NCBI RefSeq assembly: GCF_025997855.1
Contig: NZ_AP026562.1
Coordinates: 429,001-493,000 of the forward strand
Direction: 5' to 3'
Length of the DNA: 64,000 nucleotides
From: Deinococcus aetherius
Lineage (GTDB): Bacteria > Deinococcota > Deinococci > Deinococcales > Deinococcaceae
Both the position numbers and the translations under genes were made by a program. Positions 26,801 through 36,037 of the stretch are shown piece after piece. Position 1 is the first letter of the stretch, and every line of letters starts with the position of its first letter. The notes beneath the pieces are model-generated. The model saw nothing but the letters and a program-made list of their open reading frames with translations, was not told the origin of the DNA and did no database searches.

Positions 26801-28156
26801 TCAGTCCGCCGCCACAGGAGAAGCACTCAGCGCCGCGTGAATGCTCGCCGCCGCCAGCTTGCCGTCCTGCACGGCCATGACGGTGCTCGCGCTGCCGCGC
26901 ACGCGGATGCAGTCGCCGCCCGCGTACACCCGAGGCTCGCTCGTCTGCAGGCCGTCGTCCACCCGGATATAGCCGTTTTCGAGGGCGAGGCCGAGCTGGG
27001 CGGCAAGGGCGGGTTTCTCCTGCCCGATGGCCGCGATCACCGTGTCGCATGGAATCACGAACTCGCTGCCGGGCACGGGCTCGGGGCGGGGGCGGCCCGA
27101 GGCGTCGGCCACGCCCAGGCTCATCCGCACGCAGCGCAGGCCCGTGACCTTGCCCCCCTCCACCTCCACCCCGACGGGCTGGGTCAGGAAGGTGAAGCGC
27201 ACCCCCTCGTGCAGGGCGAACTCGTACTCGTGGCGGTAGGCGGTCATCTCGTTCTCGGTGCGGCGGTAGACCATCTCCGCCTCCGCACCGTGACGCCGCC
27301 CCACCGTCGCCGCGTCGATGGCGGTGTTGCCCGCGCCAATGACGACGATGCGCTCTCCGAGGGCCAGCGGGCCCACCTTCAGCCGCCAGGGCTCGACCTT
27401 GCTCGCCTCGATGATTTCCAGGCCGTCCAGCACCGCCTCCTCACCGGGGACACCGAGGGCAGGAACGGCGCCGAGCCCGAGCCCGAGGAATACCGCGTCG
27501 TACTGGGAGAGCAGCACATTCAGCCCCTCGCGGTCGGTCAGCTCGACCCCGGTGCGCACCTCCACACCGAGGTTTTGCACCGCCTCCACCTCGCGCAGGG
27601 ATACCTCCACGGGCTCGCGCAGGCCGATGATGCCGTAGGTGCTCAGGCCGCCGCCGAGGTCGCGCCGCTCGAAGAGGGTGACCCGGTGCCCCAGCTTGGC
27701 GAGTTCGGCGCTGGCGCTGATGCCCGCCGGGCCGCTGCCCACGACCGCCACGCTCCGCCCGGTGGGGGGCGAAGGGGTGAAGACCTGCACGCCCCGCTCG
27801 AAGATGTGGTCGGTCGCGTACCGCTGGAGGCGCCCGATCTGGATGGGCTGGTGGTCCTTGCCCAGCACGCACGCGCCCTCGCACAGCTCCTGCACCGGGC
27901 AGACGCGGGCGCAGGTGGCTCCCAGGAAGTTCGCCTCCAGGATGACGCGGCCCGACCCGCGCAGGTTCCCGGTCGAAATCTTGCGGATGAAACTGGGGAT
28001 GTCGATGTGGGTGGGGCAGGCCTGCAGGCACGGGGCGTCGTAGCAGTACAGGCAGCGGTTGGCCTCGACGGTCGCCTCGTGGGCGGTCAGCGGAGGCAGA
28101 GCCTCCTGAAAGCGGTACACCTCTGGTTCGGGGACGGCCGGACTCGAACGTTCCAT
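26801..28156 (-). CDS. preT: NAD-dependent dihydropyrimidine dehydrogenase subunit PreT
   Basis: A 451-residue glutamate-synthase-small-subunit-like flavoprotein. Residues 30-110 hold the Fe-S helical domain (CLYCYDAPCLQACPTHIDIPSF, ATCARVCPVQELCEGAC). Next come the FAD motif VAVVGSGPAGISASAELAKLG (about 135), the NAD(P)H motif IVVIGAGNTAIDAATVGRRHG (about 265) and the C-terminal FAD contact VYAGGDCIRVRGSAS. It passes electrons from NADH to PreA. It is the first gene of the pyrimidine operon; ATG 28156 has GAGG about 8 bases upstream and lies some 70 nt after the predicted transcription start. Confidence 0.93.
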   Translation of the reverse strand: MERSSPAVPEPEVYRFQEALPPLTAHEATVEANRCLYCYDAPCLQACPTHIDIPSFIRKISTGNLRGSGRVILEANFLGATCARVCPVQELCEGACVLGKDHQPIQIGRLQRYATDHIFERGVQVFTPSPPTGRSVAVVGSGPAGISASAELAKLGHRVTLFERRDLGGGLSTYGIIGLREPVEVSLREVEAVQNLGVEVRTGVELTDREGLNVLLSQYDAVFLGLGLGAVPALGVPGEEAVLDGLEIIEASKVEPWRLKVGPLALGERIVVIGAGNTAIDAATVGRRHGAEAEMVYRRTENEMTAYRHEYEFALHEGVRFTFLTQPVGVEVEGGKVTGLRCVRMSLGVADASGRPRPEPVPGSEFVIPCDTVIAAIGQEKPALAAQLGLALENGYIRVDDGLQTSEPRVYAGGDCIRVRGSASTVMAVQDGKLAAASIHAALSASPVAAD

Positions 28157-28677
28157 GACTGACCTCGCTTCTCACCGGGGCGGGTCGGTTCGAGCCCTCA
28201 CGGGAGCTGACTTAACCGAAACGTAATGAATTGTAATTCGAGGCATGTATAGCGTCAAGCTGGAGGTCAGAGGCGTCCGGCAGGGAGGAAAGGGCAAAAA
28301 CAACGTTTCCGCCTCTCACTTTGCCGCTGCCGCCGCATCTTTGGAAGAGATGCACGTCGCCTTGAACGCATGAATTAGCGCGTATACGCCTTCTTATGCA
28401 AAGCAACTGTCGGCGGACGACTTTTCCTTGGCGATGAAACGATGCGTGCTACGGCGTCTTGGGAGTCATTGCCGAGAGCGAGGAAGGCAAACCGTTCTGC
28501 TGTTGGCTGTGAATATGCAGGGTCAGGCCCTCAAGTGCCCCGCGCCGGAATAAAAATGCGCCGGGCGTCCGCCTTTTGAAAAAGGCCCCGCGAAAGCTCG
28601 GCCCTCCCTCCTCCGGGTCCGAGGTCTCGCAGACGGGAAGACTTCCGGCCCAATGTGGCAAATCATGGCGCTGGCCC
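28157..28677. other. intergenic region upstream of preT
   Basis: About 520 bp between preT and the 3' end of the M20 peptidase gene. It carries the preT promoter (28230-28258). The rest has no convincing gene; a 42-codon plus-strand frame (28245-28373, starting MYSVKLEVRG) has protein-like composition but no RBS. I see no strong terminator for the peptidase gene. Confidence 0.5.
28230..28258 (-). promoter_or_regulatory. sigma-70-type promoter of the pyrimidine operon
   Basis: On the minus strand TTGACG (28258-28253) is separated by 17 bp from TACAAT (28235-28230). Five of six bases match at each hexamer, with ideal spacing, and the surroundings are unusually AT-rich. Transcription would begin near 28223, about 67 nt before preT. 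This is the clearest promoter in the window. Confidence 0.7.
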
Positions 28678-29841
28678 TCACGCCGCACGCATGAGAAAGA
28701 GTGTTGCCGCCGCTGCATAAATTCGTGTGGCATCCACGACCGCTTTCAGCGACACATGTTCGTTCACCTGATGGGGAATGGTGCGGTCGCCCGGGCCGAG
28801 GGTGACGATGGGAAGACCCGCCCAGGCGTGGAGGAAGGTCCCATCCGTCGCCCCCGGCACGCCCCCGTAGCGCACCGGCTGTCCGGTGAGTTCCAGCGCC
28901 CGGACGACGGACTGCACGACGGGCGCGTCCAGCGCCGTCTCGGTAGCGGGGCGGTCCTCGTAGATGTCGAGCGCGGCGGAGATGCCCGCAAAGTCCCGCA
29001 GGACCGCCCGGAGAAGGTCCTCCACCTGACCACTCAGCAGCGCATGGTCCACGCCGGGCACCGTGCGGATGTCGAGCCCCACCCGGCACGCCCCGGGAAT
29101 CACGTTGTTCTGCCCGGGTCCGGCACTCGCCTCGAAGACCGTGGGCGTGAGGTAGACCTCGCCCAACAGGTCGTGCCGCGCGTCCCGCCAGTCTTCTTCG
29201 AGGGCCGCCAGTCCGGACACGAAAGCGGCGGCGGCGGGAATGGGGTTGACCCCGGCGTAGGGCATCGCGCCGTGGGCCATCCGCCCCTGGAAGTTCACCC
29301 AGACCCGCATGGCCCCCTTCTGGCACAGGCAGACCTCGTTCTCCTCGGGCTCGCAGATGATCGCCCCGGCAAACCCCCGCGTGTACCCGGCCCGCACGAA
29401 GGCCTTGACGCCCAGCATCAACCCCTCCTCGTCACATAGGATGGCGAGACGCAGGGGGCGTGGGGGGTCGGGCATCACCTGCCGCACGGCGACGGCGGCG
29501 CAGATGGCGGCGGCCAGACCCGCCTTCATGTCGGCGCTGCCGCGTCCGTGGAGCAGGCCGTTCTCGATGCGGCCCTCGAAGGGGGGAATGGTCCAGCCTC
29601 CCGGGTCGCCGACCGAGACGACGTCGGTGTGACCCTCCAGGATCAGGCCGCCGGTTCCGGTGCCGAGGTCGGCGATGAGGTTGGGGCGGCCCGGCGCGAC
29701 CTCCTGCCGGGTGACCGCGAAGCCGCGTTCCCGCAGGTACGGTTCCAGGAAGCTGGCGGCGACGGCCTCGCCGGGCAGCGGGGCCTGGGTGTCCAGGCGA
29801 ACGAGGGCCCGGGCCAGGTCGGTCAACGCCTCCTCGTCCAC
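28678..29841 (-). CDS. M20-family metallopeptidase (ArgE/DapE/carboxypeptidase-like)
   Basis: 387 residues from GTG 29841. Di-zinc M20 motifs: LILEGHTDVVSVGD (His, Asp), GLLHGRGSADMKAG (bridging Asp), LAILCDEEGLM (catalytic and ligand Glu), EPEENEVCLCQKG and a C-terminal ligand His in IPHQVNEHVSL. The dimerisation domain begins near GRMAHGAMPYAGVNP. It probably deacylates an N-acyl amino acid or cleaves a small peptide. No RBS precedes the GTG, but the frame runs 22 codons further upstream to an ATC at 29907-29905 placed 7 bases behind a perfect AAGGAGGT, so the real protein may be 409 residues (see findings). Confidence 0.85.
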   Translation of the reverse strand: MDEEALTDLARALVRLDTQAPLPGEAVAASFLEPYLRERGFAVTRQEVAPGRPNLIADLGTGTGGLILEGHTDVVSVGDPGGWTIPPFEGRIENGLLHGRGSADMKAGLAAAICAAVAVRQVMPDPPRPLRLAILCDEEGLMLGVKAFVRAGYTRGFAGAIICEPEENEVCLCQKGAMRVWVNFQGRMAHGAMPYAGVNPIPAAAAFVSGLAALEEDWRDARHDLLGEVYLTPTVFEASAGPGQNNVIPGACRVGLDIRTVPGVDHALLSGQVEDLLRAVLRDFAGISAALDIYEDRPATETALDAPVVQSVVRALELTGQPVRYGGVPGATDGTFLHAWAGLPIVTLGPGDRTIPHQVNEHVSLKAVVDATRIYAAAATLFLMRAA

Positions 29842-30093
29842 GGCGGCGGCGGCGCAGCGGGCCAGGGTGTCCAGGTGGTCGGGGGAGATCAGGGGGGAGA
29901 CGTTGATGGGGGAGACCTCCTTCGGGGTCGGGGCGACCGGGTGCCGTGCTCAGGAGCATAGGGCGAGGAGGGAGGTGGACGGCGAAAGGACAGTCCGGCG
30001 CCCCCTGATCCTCCGCCCGGAGCCACACGAGGACACCGCCGCGCCGGCGGCAGGCGGGGGGAACCTCGCCTAGAGTGGAGGGTGGGAGGCAGG

Positions 30094-30423
30094 ATGAACG
30101 AGATCGTGGTGGTGCTGGAGGGCGGCGTGCAGGTCACGGGCACGCCCGCGCAGGTGGACCCCGAGCAGGTCTCGCTGCTGGCCCAGGCCTCGGAGGTGGA
30201 CGGGGTGATGCTGAGTGGGGTCCGGTTTCAGGGCGGCGGGGCGGAGGTCACCCTGCCCTGGCTCTACGTGCCCTTCGTCCGCGTGGTGGCCTGCGGCGTG
30301 GCCCAGCCCGTGGACGAGGACGAGGCCCGGACCCGGCTCGCCTTCCTGGTCCAGGGCATCCGCAAGAGCCACTTCAGCTCGCGGGGCGCGAACGAGGGGC
30401 TGCGTTCCGTCGAGAACGAGTAG
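30094..30423 (+). CDS. hypothetical protein
   Basis: A 109-residue soluble protein starting MNEIVVVLEGGVQVTGTPAQVDPEQ, with a GGGAGG site upstream of ATG 30094. It has beta-rich N-terminal sequence, a Pro/Trp motif (LPWLYVPFVRVVACG) and an acidic, helical C-terminus. No family is recognised. It is a single gene convergent with the lipid-kinase gene. Confidence 0.6.
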   Translation: MNEIVVVLEGGVQVTGTPAQVDPEQVSLLAQASEVDGVMLSGVRFQGGGAEVTLPWLYVPFVRVVACGVAQPVDEDEARTRLAFLVQGIRKSHFSSRGANEGLRSVENE

Positions 30424-30460
30424 CCCTCTGGAGCTGCCGTCCGTCGGGAACGTCCCCGCA

Positions 30461-30487
30461 GGGGCGGTGGGGGGAGACGCCCGCCCC
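30461..30487. terminator. possible bidirectional terminator
   Basis: GGGGCGG (30461-30467) pairs with CCGCCCC (30481-30487) across a 13-nt loop in the 73-bp gap between two convergent genes. The T-run is poor, so the call rests mainly on position. Confidence 0.35.
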
Positions 30488-30496
30488 TTCCCCTCC

Positions 30497-31384
30497 TCAC
30501 ACCCGGCTGGCGTCGAAGCCACGGGGCACCCGCACCCGCAGGGCCCCGGCCTGCACCCGCAGCTGGAGGGCGGTGCCGAGCGTCACCTCGCCGTCCACGC
30601 TCATCCATTCCTGGCCGCGCCGCGTCCGGACGCTCAGTTCATCGGTGGAAAAGCGCAGGGCCGGGTCCCCGAGCGTCCAGCCGATCCCCGCCCGCAGCAG
30701 GCTGACGAGCCGCCCCTTGCCGAACACCAGCACGTCGAGTTGCCGGTCGGCCACCGAGGCGCCCGGAGCCGCGCGCAGGGGACCGGCCACGTACCGCCCG
30801 TTCGCCACGAGGAGCTGGTGGGTGTGCAGCCGCAGGGTGCCCCCGGCGGAGGTCAGGGTGAGGTCGAGCGCCCGGTGCCGCCACAGCACCCGCGCCCCCA
30901 CGGCGGGCCAGGCCAGCAGGCCCAGGCGCCGCTTGAGATCCCCGTCGAGGCTGCGTGCGATCTGCGCCGAGAGCCCGAGGGCCACGCTGTTGAGAAAGAC
31001 CCGCCCGTTGACCCGCCCGACATCGACCGCCGTCGTCTGCCCCTGGGCGACCACCCGCGCGGCCCTGGCCAGGTCGAGCGGCACGCCCACGCTGCGCGCG
31101 AAGGTGTTGCCCGTGCCGAGCGGCAACACGCCCAGGGCCGTGTTCGTCCCCGCCAGCAGGTTCGCCGCGTGCGAGAGCGTGCCGTCTCCGCCCCCCACGA
31201 CCACCCAGGGGGCGCCGCGCTCCACCTCGGCGCGCAGCAGGTCTTCCGCCGCCCGGGAGTCGGTCACCACGAGCGCCGTGACCCGCAGCCCGGCCGCCGC
31301 CAGAGCCCCCACCGCCGGGCCGACCGAGACCCGGCCACGGCGCGAGTTCGCGTTCACGAGCAGCTTGAGGTCGCCCGGGGTCAT
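30497..31384 (-). CDS. diacylglycerol kinase family lipid kinase
   Basis: A 295-residue protein with the DAGK catalytic domain: LLVNANSRRGRVS at the N-terminus, the nucleotide-binding VVVGGGDGTLSHAANLL (about residue 65) and LPLGTGNTFARSVG. The C-terminal beta-sandwich (FSTDELSVRT, MSVDGEV) is typical of YegS/DgkB-like enzymes. It should phosphorylate diacylglycerol or another membrane lipid at the cytoplasmic face. ATG 31384 follows AGGAGG. It starts 31 bp after the stop of repA on the same strand. Confidence 0.88.
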   Translation of the reverse strand: MTPGDLKLLVNANSRRGRVSVGPAVGALAAAGLRVTALVVTDSRAAEDLLRAEVERGAPWVVVGGGDGTLSHAANLLAGTNTALGVLPLGTGNTFARSVGVPLDLARAARVVAQGQTTAVDVGRVNGRVFLNSVALGLSAQIARSLDGDLKRRLGLLAWPAVGARVLWRHRALDLTLTSAGGTLRLHTHQLLVANGRYVAGPLRAAPGASVADRQLDVLVFGKGRLVSLLRAGIGWTLGDPALRFSTDELSVRTRRGQEWMSVDGEVTLGTALQLRVQAGALRVRVPRGFDASRV

Positions 31385-31415
31385 CGCCCGTCCCTCCTGA
31401 CCGGTCCCCGGGGCG

Positions 31416-32792
31416 TCACGGGCGGGTGCCGAGCTTCCCCTTGAGATCGTCCACGAAGTCTTGCAGCCGCAGGGTGGCGGCGGCCCGGGCAGCGTCGTGG
31501 GCGAGACGGGCCGCCAGAAGGTCACCCGAGCGGCAGCGGGCTTCGAGCGCCGCCTTCTCCTCGGCACCGAGGGCCTTTTTCAACAGCAACAGCAGGGTGG
31601 CGCCGGTCTCCTTCCACTGCCGCTCGGGCGGAAGCGCCAACTGGGCTGTCAGCCGCGCCTCGTGCTCCTCCTGGGCCCGCACTTCGCTGTGGAGGGCGCC
31701 CGCTGGCTGGGCGTCCTGGTCGTGGTCCCCGGGCGGGGTGGCGAGATGACCGGGCAACTCGTACTTCTCGGGATGGGTGATGATGTCGGCGATTAACCCG
31801 GGCGGGTTGCGCACGACCTTCCCCTGCCGTCTGAGGGACTCGTAGTACGCGACGGCCTCCTCGACCCGCCCGGGAAACTCGGTGGAAAGCTGAACCGCCC
31901 GGGGGGCGCCGACCCGGTACTCCCGCAGGAGGCGCACGAGCGCCGGGTCCGGGTCGTTCTCCTGGCGGAAGACGTACTCCAGGTGCTGGTGCTGACCGCG
32001 CCCGCTGACGTGCAGGTCGGCCAGGTATCCGGCGGCGGCGAGTTCCTCGTGGGCCGCGTCGAGGGCACGCATGACCTTGCTGGCGCGCTCCTCGCGGATG
32101 CCGCAGGCTTCGCGCCAGTCCATCAGGGGAACGTGCAGGGTGCGCACAATCGTGCCGTCGTCGGCGTAGCGGTGGGCCTCGGTCAGGCGGTAGAGCGCGC
32201 GGGAGTGGGGTTGCTCCAGGTGGGTGAGCACCTCGCGCCTCAGCGCATGGGTGTATCCCGCGCGGATGCTCGACGCGAGCTGGTGGGAGAGCCGGACGCT
32301 CAGCCGCGCGTCGGGGAGGAGTTCCGGCAGGTCGTTCGTCTCCTTGTCCCAGTAGCGAAGCTCCTCGAAGAGGCGGAAGGCGGCATTGAAGCGGATGGGG
32401 CGGCCCGTGGGGTCCACCCAGCCCTCGCGGACGATGAAACCGGTCGCCCAGACCCGCAGCAGCCCCTCGCGTATCCGGTGGAAGGCCCGGCCGTTCTTAA
32501 CCATCATGGCCGCCTCCCGCAGGGCGTTCGGGGTCGTGTGCAGCCAGTTGTCCTCGGGGCTGCCCTGAGCGATAAAGAGCTGCTCGATCCCCAGCATGAT
32601 GTCGGTGTCGGCGCCGTGCGGCCTGCCCCGGGTGCCCTCCCCGTGCACGTGAACGGTGCGGCCCCCCACTTGAAACTGGCTCTCCCACACGGGCTCCAGC
32701 GGGAGGCGCGTCTGGATGCTGAAAAAGCCCAGGCGGTCCAGGTTGCGCTCGGTGAGGAGGGGAGGGGGTTGAAAGGGTTTCTTCCGGTACAT
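31416..32792 (-). CDS. repA: RepA-type replication initiator protein
   Basis: A 458-residue basic/acidic soluble protein starting MYRKKPFQPPPLLTERNLDRLG. Deinococcus plasmid and megaplasmid initiators have this overall character: a conserved N-terminal part (FFSIQTRLPLEPVWES), a long helical middle with winged-helix-like segments (MDWREACGIREERASKVMRALDAAHEELAAAGY), and a variable, charged C-terminus. Assignment is strengthened by the eight iterons immediately upstream. It is expected to bind the iterons, melt the AT-rich leader and load the replisome, and may repress its own promoter through the inverted repeat at 32797-32835. No ParA/ParB genes are visible in the window. Confidence 0.85.
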   Translation of the reverse strand: MYRKKPFQPPPLLTERNLDRLGFFSIQTRLPLEPVWESQFQVGGRTVHVHGEGTRGRPHGADTDIMLGIEQLFIAQGSPEDNWLHTTPNALREAAMMVKNGRAFHRIREGLLRVWATGFIVREGWVDPTGRPIRFNAAFRLFEELRYWDKETNDLPELLPDARLSVRLSHQLASSIRAGYTHALRREVLTHLEQPHSRALYRLTEAHRYADDGTIVRTLHVPLMDWREACGIREERASKVMRALDAAHEELAAAGYLADLHVSGRGQHQHLEYVFRQENDPDPALVRLLREYRVGAPRAVQLSTEFPGRVEEAVAYYESLRRQGKVVRNPPGLIADIITHPEKYELPGHLATPPGDHDQDAQPAGALHSEVRAQEEHEARLTAQLALPPERQWKETGATLLLLLKKALGAEEKAALEARCRSGDLLAARLAHDAARAAATLRLQDFVDDLKGKLGTRP

Positions 32793-32796
32793 GCTG

Positions 32797-32835
32797 GTTG
32801 TTTTCCTTCTTTGTTCAAAGATAAAAGAAAACAAC
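32797..32835. promoter_or_regulatory. AT-rich composite inverted repeat in the repA leader
   Basis: GTTGTTTTC (32797-32805) and GAAAACAAC (32827-32835) form perfect 9-bp arms around an inner inverted repeat, TCTTTG-TT-CAAAGA (32808-32821). The segment overlaps the repA RBS and lies just before the iterons. It is a good candidate for a repA operator and/or the DNA-unwinding element, being one of the most AT-rich spots in the window. Confidence 0.6.
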
Positions 32836-32884
32836 AACAGGGCGAGTCGTGTCTGACGTGCTGGACGAGCAGTTTCGTCACAAA

Positions 32885-33215
32885 CGGCCCAAAGGTGTCC
32901 CACTTTCGAGCCCCAACGGCCCAAAGGTATCCCCCTTTTCGGGGGAGTTCGGCCCAAACCTGTCCCAAATGTGGGTCCGGCTGGTCCAGAAAAAGGTTTT
33001 CCCGCGCCAAGACGACGAAAAGAGGCAGTTCGGCCCAAAGGTGTCCCACCCGGTCGGCCCAAAGGTATCCCACGAACGGCCCAAACCTGTCCCACTGTCA
33101 CGGGTTGTCTCAGACGGTCTTTTTCAGGAACGGCCCAAAGGTATCCCACCACGGGACGGCCCAGATCGGGACTTCAGGGCGAGCCCGAGGCTCAAAACGG
33201 CCCAAAGGTGTCCCA
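32885..33215 (+). repeat. iteron array, replication origin
   Basis: Eight 18-bp direct repeats, all in one orientation, consensus CGGCCCAAAGGTRTCCCA, at 32885, 32917, 32950, 33031, 33055, 33077, 33131 and 33198. The third and sixth read CGGCCCAAACCTGTCCCA (central GG to CC). A degenerate half-copy begins at 33157. Start-to-start distances are 32, 33, 81, 24, 22, 54 and 67 bp. Their place immediately upstream of repA identifies the origin of an iteron-controlled replicon. No DnaA box is obvious by eye. Confidence 0.9.
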
Positions 33216-33352
33216 TGTGCACACCGGGTTTCCGGGCCGCCGCGCCTCGCGGTGCCATTGGGGAACAACCGGCAGGGCGTGCGCGAGGAGGGCGCCGCCT
33301 TCACGAGAGCCGGTCATCGGGAGTGCCGCCGACGGACCTTTCATCCGGCTCC

Positions 33353-34093
33353 TCAGGTCGTGGTCTCCTGATCGGCCAGGCGCCGCAACTGCTCCCCTGC
33401 GTCCCGGGTCACCAGCCCTCCGTGGTAGCAGAGGATGGTCTGTACGTCGAGTTCGGCGAGTTTACGCACCGAGGCGCGGGCCGCCCGCATGTCCGGCGTC
33501 GCTCGCTCTATCGGCCCCGCGAGCTGCCCGTCGCGGGCGACGAGGGCGTCCCCGCTGATCAGGGTCCGGCTCTTCTCCAGGTACAGGCTGAGGTGCCCCG
33601 GCGTGTGCCCGGGGGTAAAGACCACCCGCACGCCCCCGGCCAGGTCGAGCCGCTCGCCGTCGTGCAGCCGCCGCGTGACGGGGACGGGCTCGGCCCCCCG
33701 CTCGAAGAGTTCGCGCATCCGGGGCGGCATGGAGGCCAGCATCGCCTCACGCACCTCGGGTGGGGGCATCTTGGCGGGGGGAAGCCGACCCTCGATGTAG
33801 GGCGCCTCGACCTCGTGCGCCAGAACCTCGGCCCCGCTCGCCCGCACCACGTCCGCCAGCGAGCCGATGTGGTCGAGGTCCTGGTGGGTGAGGATGACCC
33901 GGCGCAGGTCCCGCACCCCCACCCCGACCTCCGCGAGCGCCGCCAGGGTGGCCCCGAGCTGGCCGGGCACACCGCTGTCCACGAGGGTGTGGCCCTGCTC
34001 AGGGTCGAGGATCAGGGCGAGGTGGAGTGTGGTGGGCCCGCCCATCAGGGTGGTCTCCAGGGGCAGCACGGCGAGGTCGTCGTTGACGCGCAT
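33353..34093 (-). CDS. metallo-beta-lactamase-fold hydrolase
   Basis: A 246-residue MBL-fold protein. Metal ligands are visible: ILTHQDLDHIGS (H-x-D-x-D-H-type motif with the first His replaced by Gln), FTPGHTPGHLSLYL, LISGDALVA and a final His in LCYHGGLVT. Members hydrolyse thioesters, lactones or other esters; the substrate is unknown. The first metal motif reads THQDLDH rather than THxHxDH, as in lactonase-like and other divergent groups. ATG 34093 has a weak RBS; the open frame continuing to 34441 lacks MBL similarity. Confidence 0.8.
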   Translation of the reverse strand: MRVNDDLAVLPLETTLMGGPTTLHLALILDPEQGHTLVDSGVPGQLGATLAALAEVGVGVRDLRRVILTHQDLDHIGSLADVVRASGAEVLAHEVEAPYIEGRLPPAKMPPPEVREAMLASMPPRMRELFERGAEPVPVTRRLHDGERLDLAGGVRVVFTPGHTPGHLSLYLEKSRTLISGDALVARDGQLAGPIERATPDMRAARASVRKLAELDVQTILCYHGGLVTRDAGEQLRRLADQETTT

Positions 34094-34212
34094 GGGGGCC
34101 AGGATGCGCCGGGGGCGGGGGGCTCGGCGACGCGCCCGCTCACACTTCATCCCGGGGCCAAAGGGAAGGGGCCGATCCGTGCAGGACCAGCCCCTCCGGT
34201 TGCCCGGGTAGC

Positions 34213-34380
34213 TCAGTCGGAGGGGTGGAGGGCGGGAACTTCCCCCATCCTCGGTTCGCCGCGCCCGCCTTGGCGCAGGGGAAGCGCCGGGATGAACAGC
34301 GTGACGCTGAAGCCGACCAGGGTGATGAGGATGAAGGTGCCGAACATCCTCGTCACCGCTGCCGTGAAGCCCTGCTTCAT
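34213..34380 (-). pseudogene. C-terminal fragment of an MFS (multidrug-type) transporter
   Basis: Fifty-five codons read [37 protein letters not shown] in outline (one last transmembrane helix plus a polar tail ending ALHPSD). This matches the end of a 14-helix DHA2-type transporter. Everything upstream is missing: at 34381 the sequence switches abruptly to an unrelated plus-strand frame. It is a rearrangement scar near the IS elements. Confidence 0.65.
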
Positions 34381-34397
34381 GCTGCCACATCACGCTG

Positions 34398-34747
34398 ATG
34401 CGGGAAGCCACGAGCGACCCGGCGAGCGAGGAGCAGACCATCCACGCCCTGGAGGCGGCGGGGGCCGAGCAGGTCGATACCGGGTACCTGCGGCGGTTCG
34501 GCCCGGTGAAGGCCGAGGTGGCCCCGGAGCGGCTCGACCACGTCCGCGCCCTGGAGGTCGTTCAGGCGGTGAAGGAGCTCGGCGGCATGCGCGCCATCTC
34601 GCCGGGAGAGCTTCGGCCGCCGGTTCCCGATCTGTCCGGGTCGGCGGCGAGGCCCGTGCAGGCAGAACCGGCGCGCTACGTCCGTCCCGGCGAACACGCT
34701 GACAGCGGTGGGGGAACTGTCGTCCGGGATGGTTGGTGGCGGTTTAA
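34398..34747 (+). pseudogene. truncated plus-strand gene remnant cut by IS701
   Basis: An open frame with protein-like composition (DPASEEQTIHALEAAGAEQVD, KAEVAPERLDHVRALEVVQAVKEL). It appears to lack its 5' end, since the frame is open upstream to the junction at 34381 without an RBS, and it runs into the IS at 34748. The pattern of an ALEAAGAE segment followed by VxPERLDxVRAL recalls propeptide-like domains of secreted proteases, but I would not assign a function. Confidence 0.45.
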
Positions 34748-34803
34748 CAGGACTTTGTCACTCTGGGGCGGCGCTCAGCCGCCCCTCGCCGTAGTGACCG
34801 ATC

Positions 34804-36024
<1,221 letters not shown>

Positions 36025-36037
36025 CTGGAGACTCGAC

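Noticed and set aside
28212..28406. A 64-residue minus-strand frame in the preT upstream region.
   Set aside because: It spans the predicted preT promoter, has no RBS and no protein-like pattern.
31416..33152. A 578-codon version of repA starting within the iterons.
   Set aside because: The extra 120 codons simply translate the iteron repeats (GYLWAV/GRLG-like repeats); ATG 32792 with AAGGA upstream is the sensible start.
32885..33215. A CRISPR array, because of regular short repeats.
   Set aside because: Repeats are 18 bp with very uneven spacing (22-81 bp), lie directly before repA and have no cas genes: they are iterons.
34202..34280. A tRNA gene, suggested by GCCCGGGTAGCTCAGTCGG and a later GGTTCG.
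   Set aside because: The D-arm does not close, there is no anticodon arm and no 3' strand pairing with the acceptor. At most it is a fragment (kept as part of a finding).
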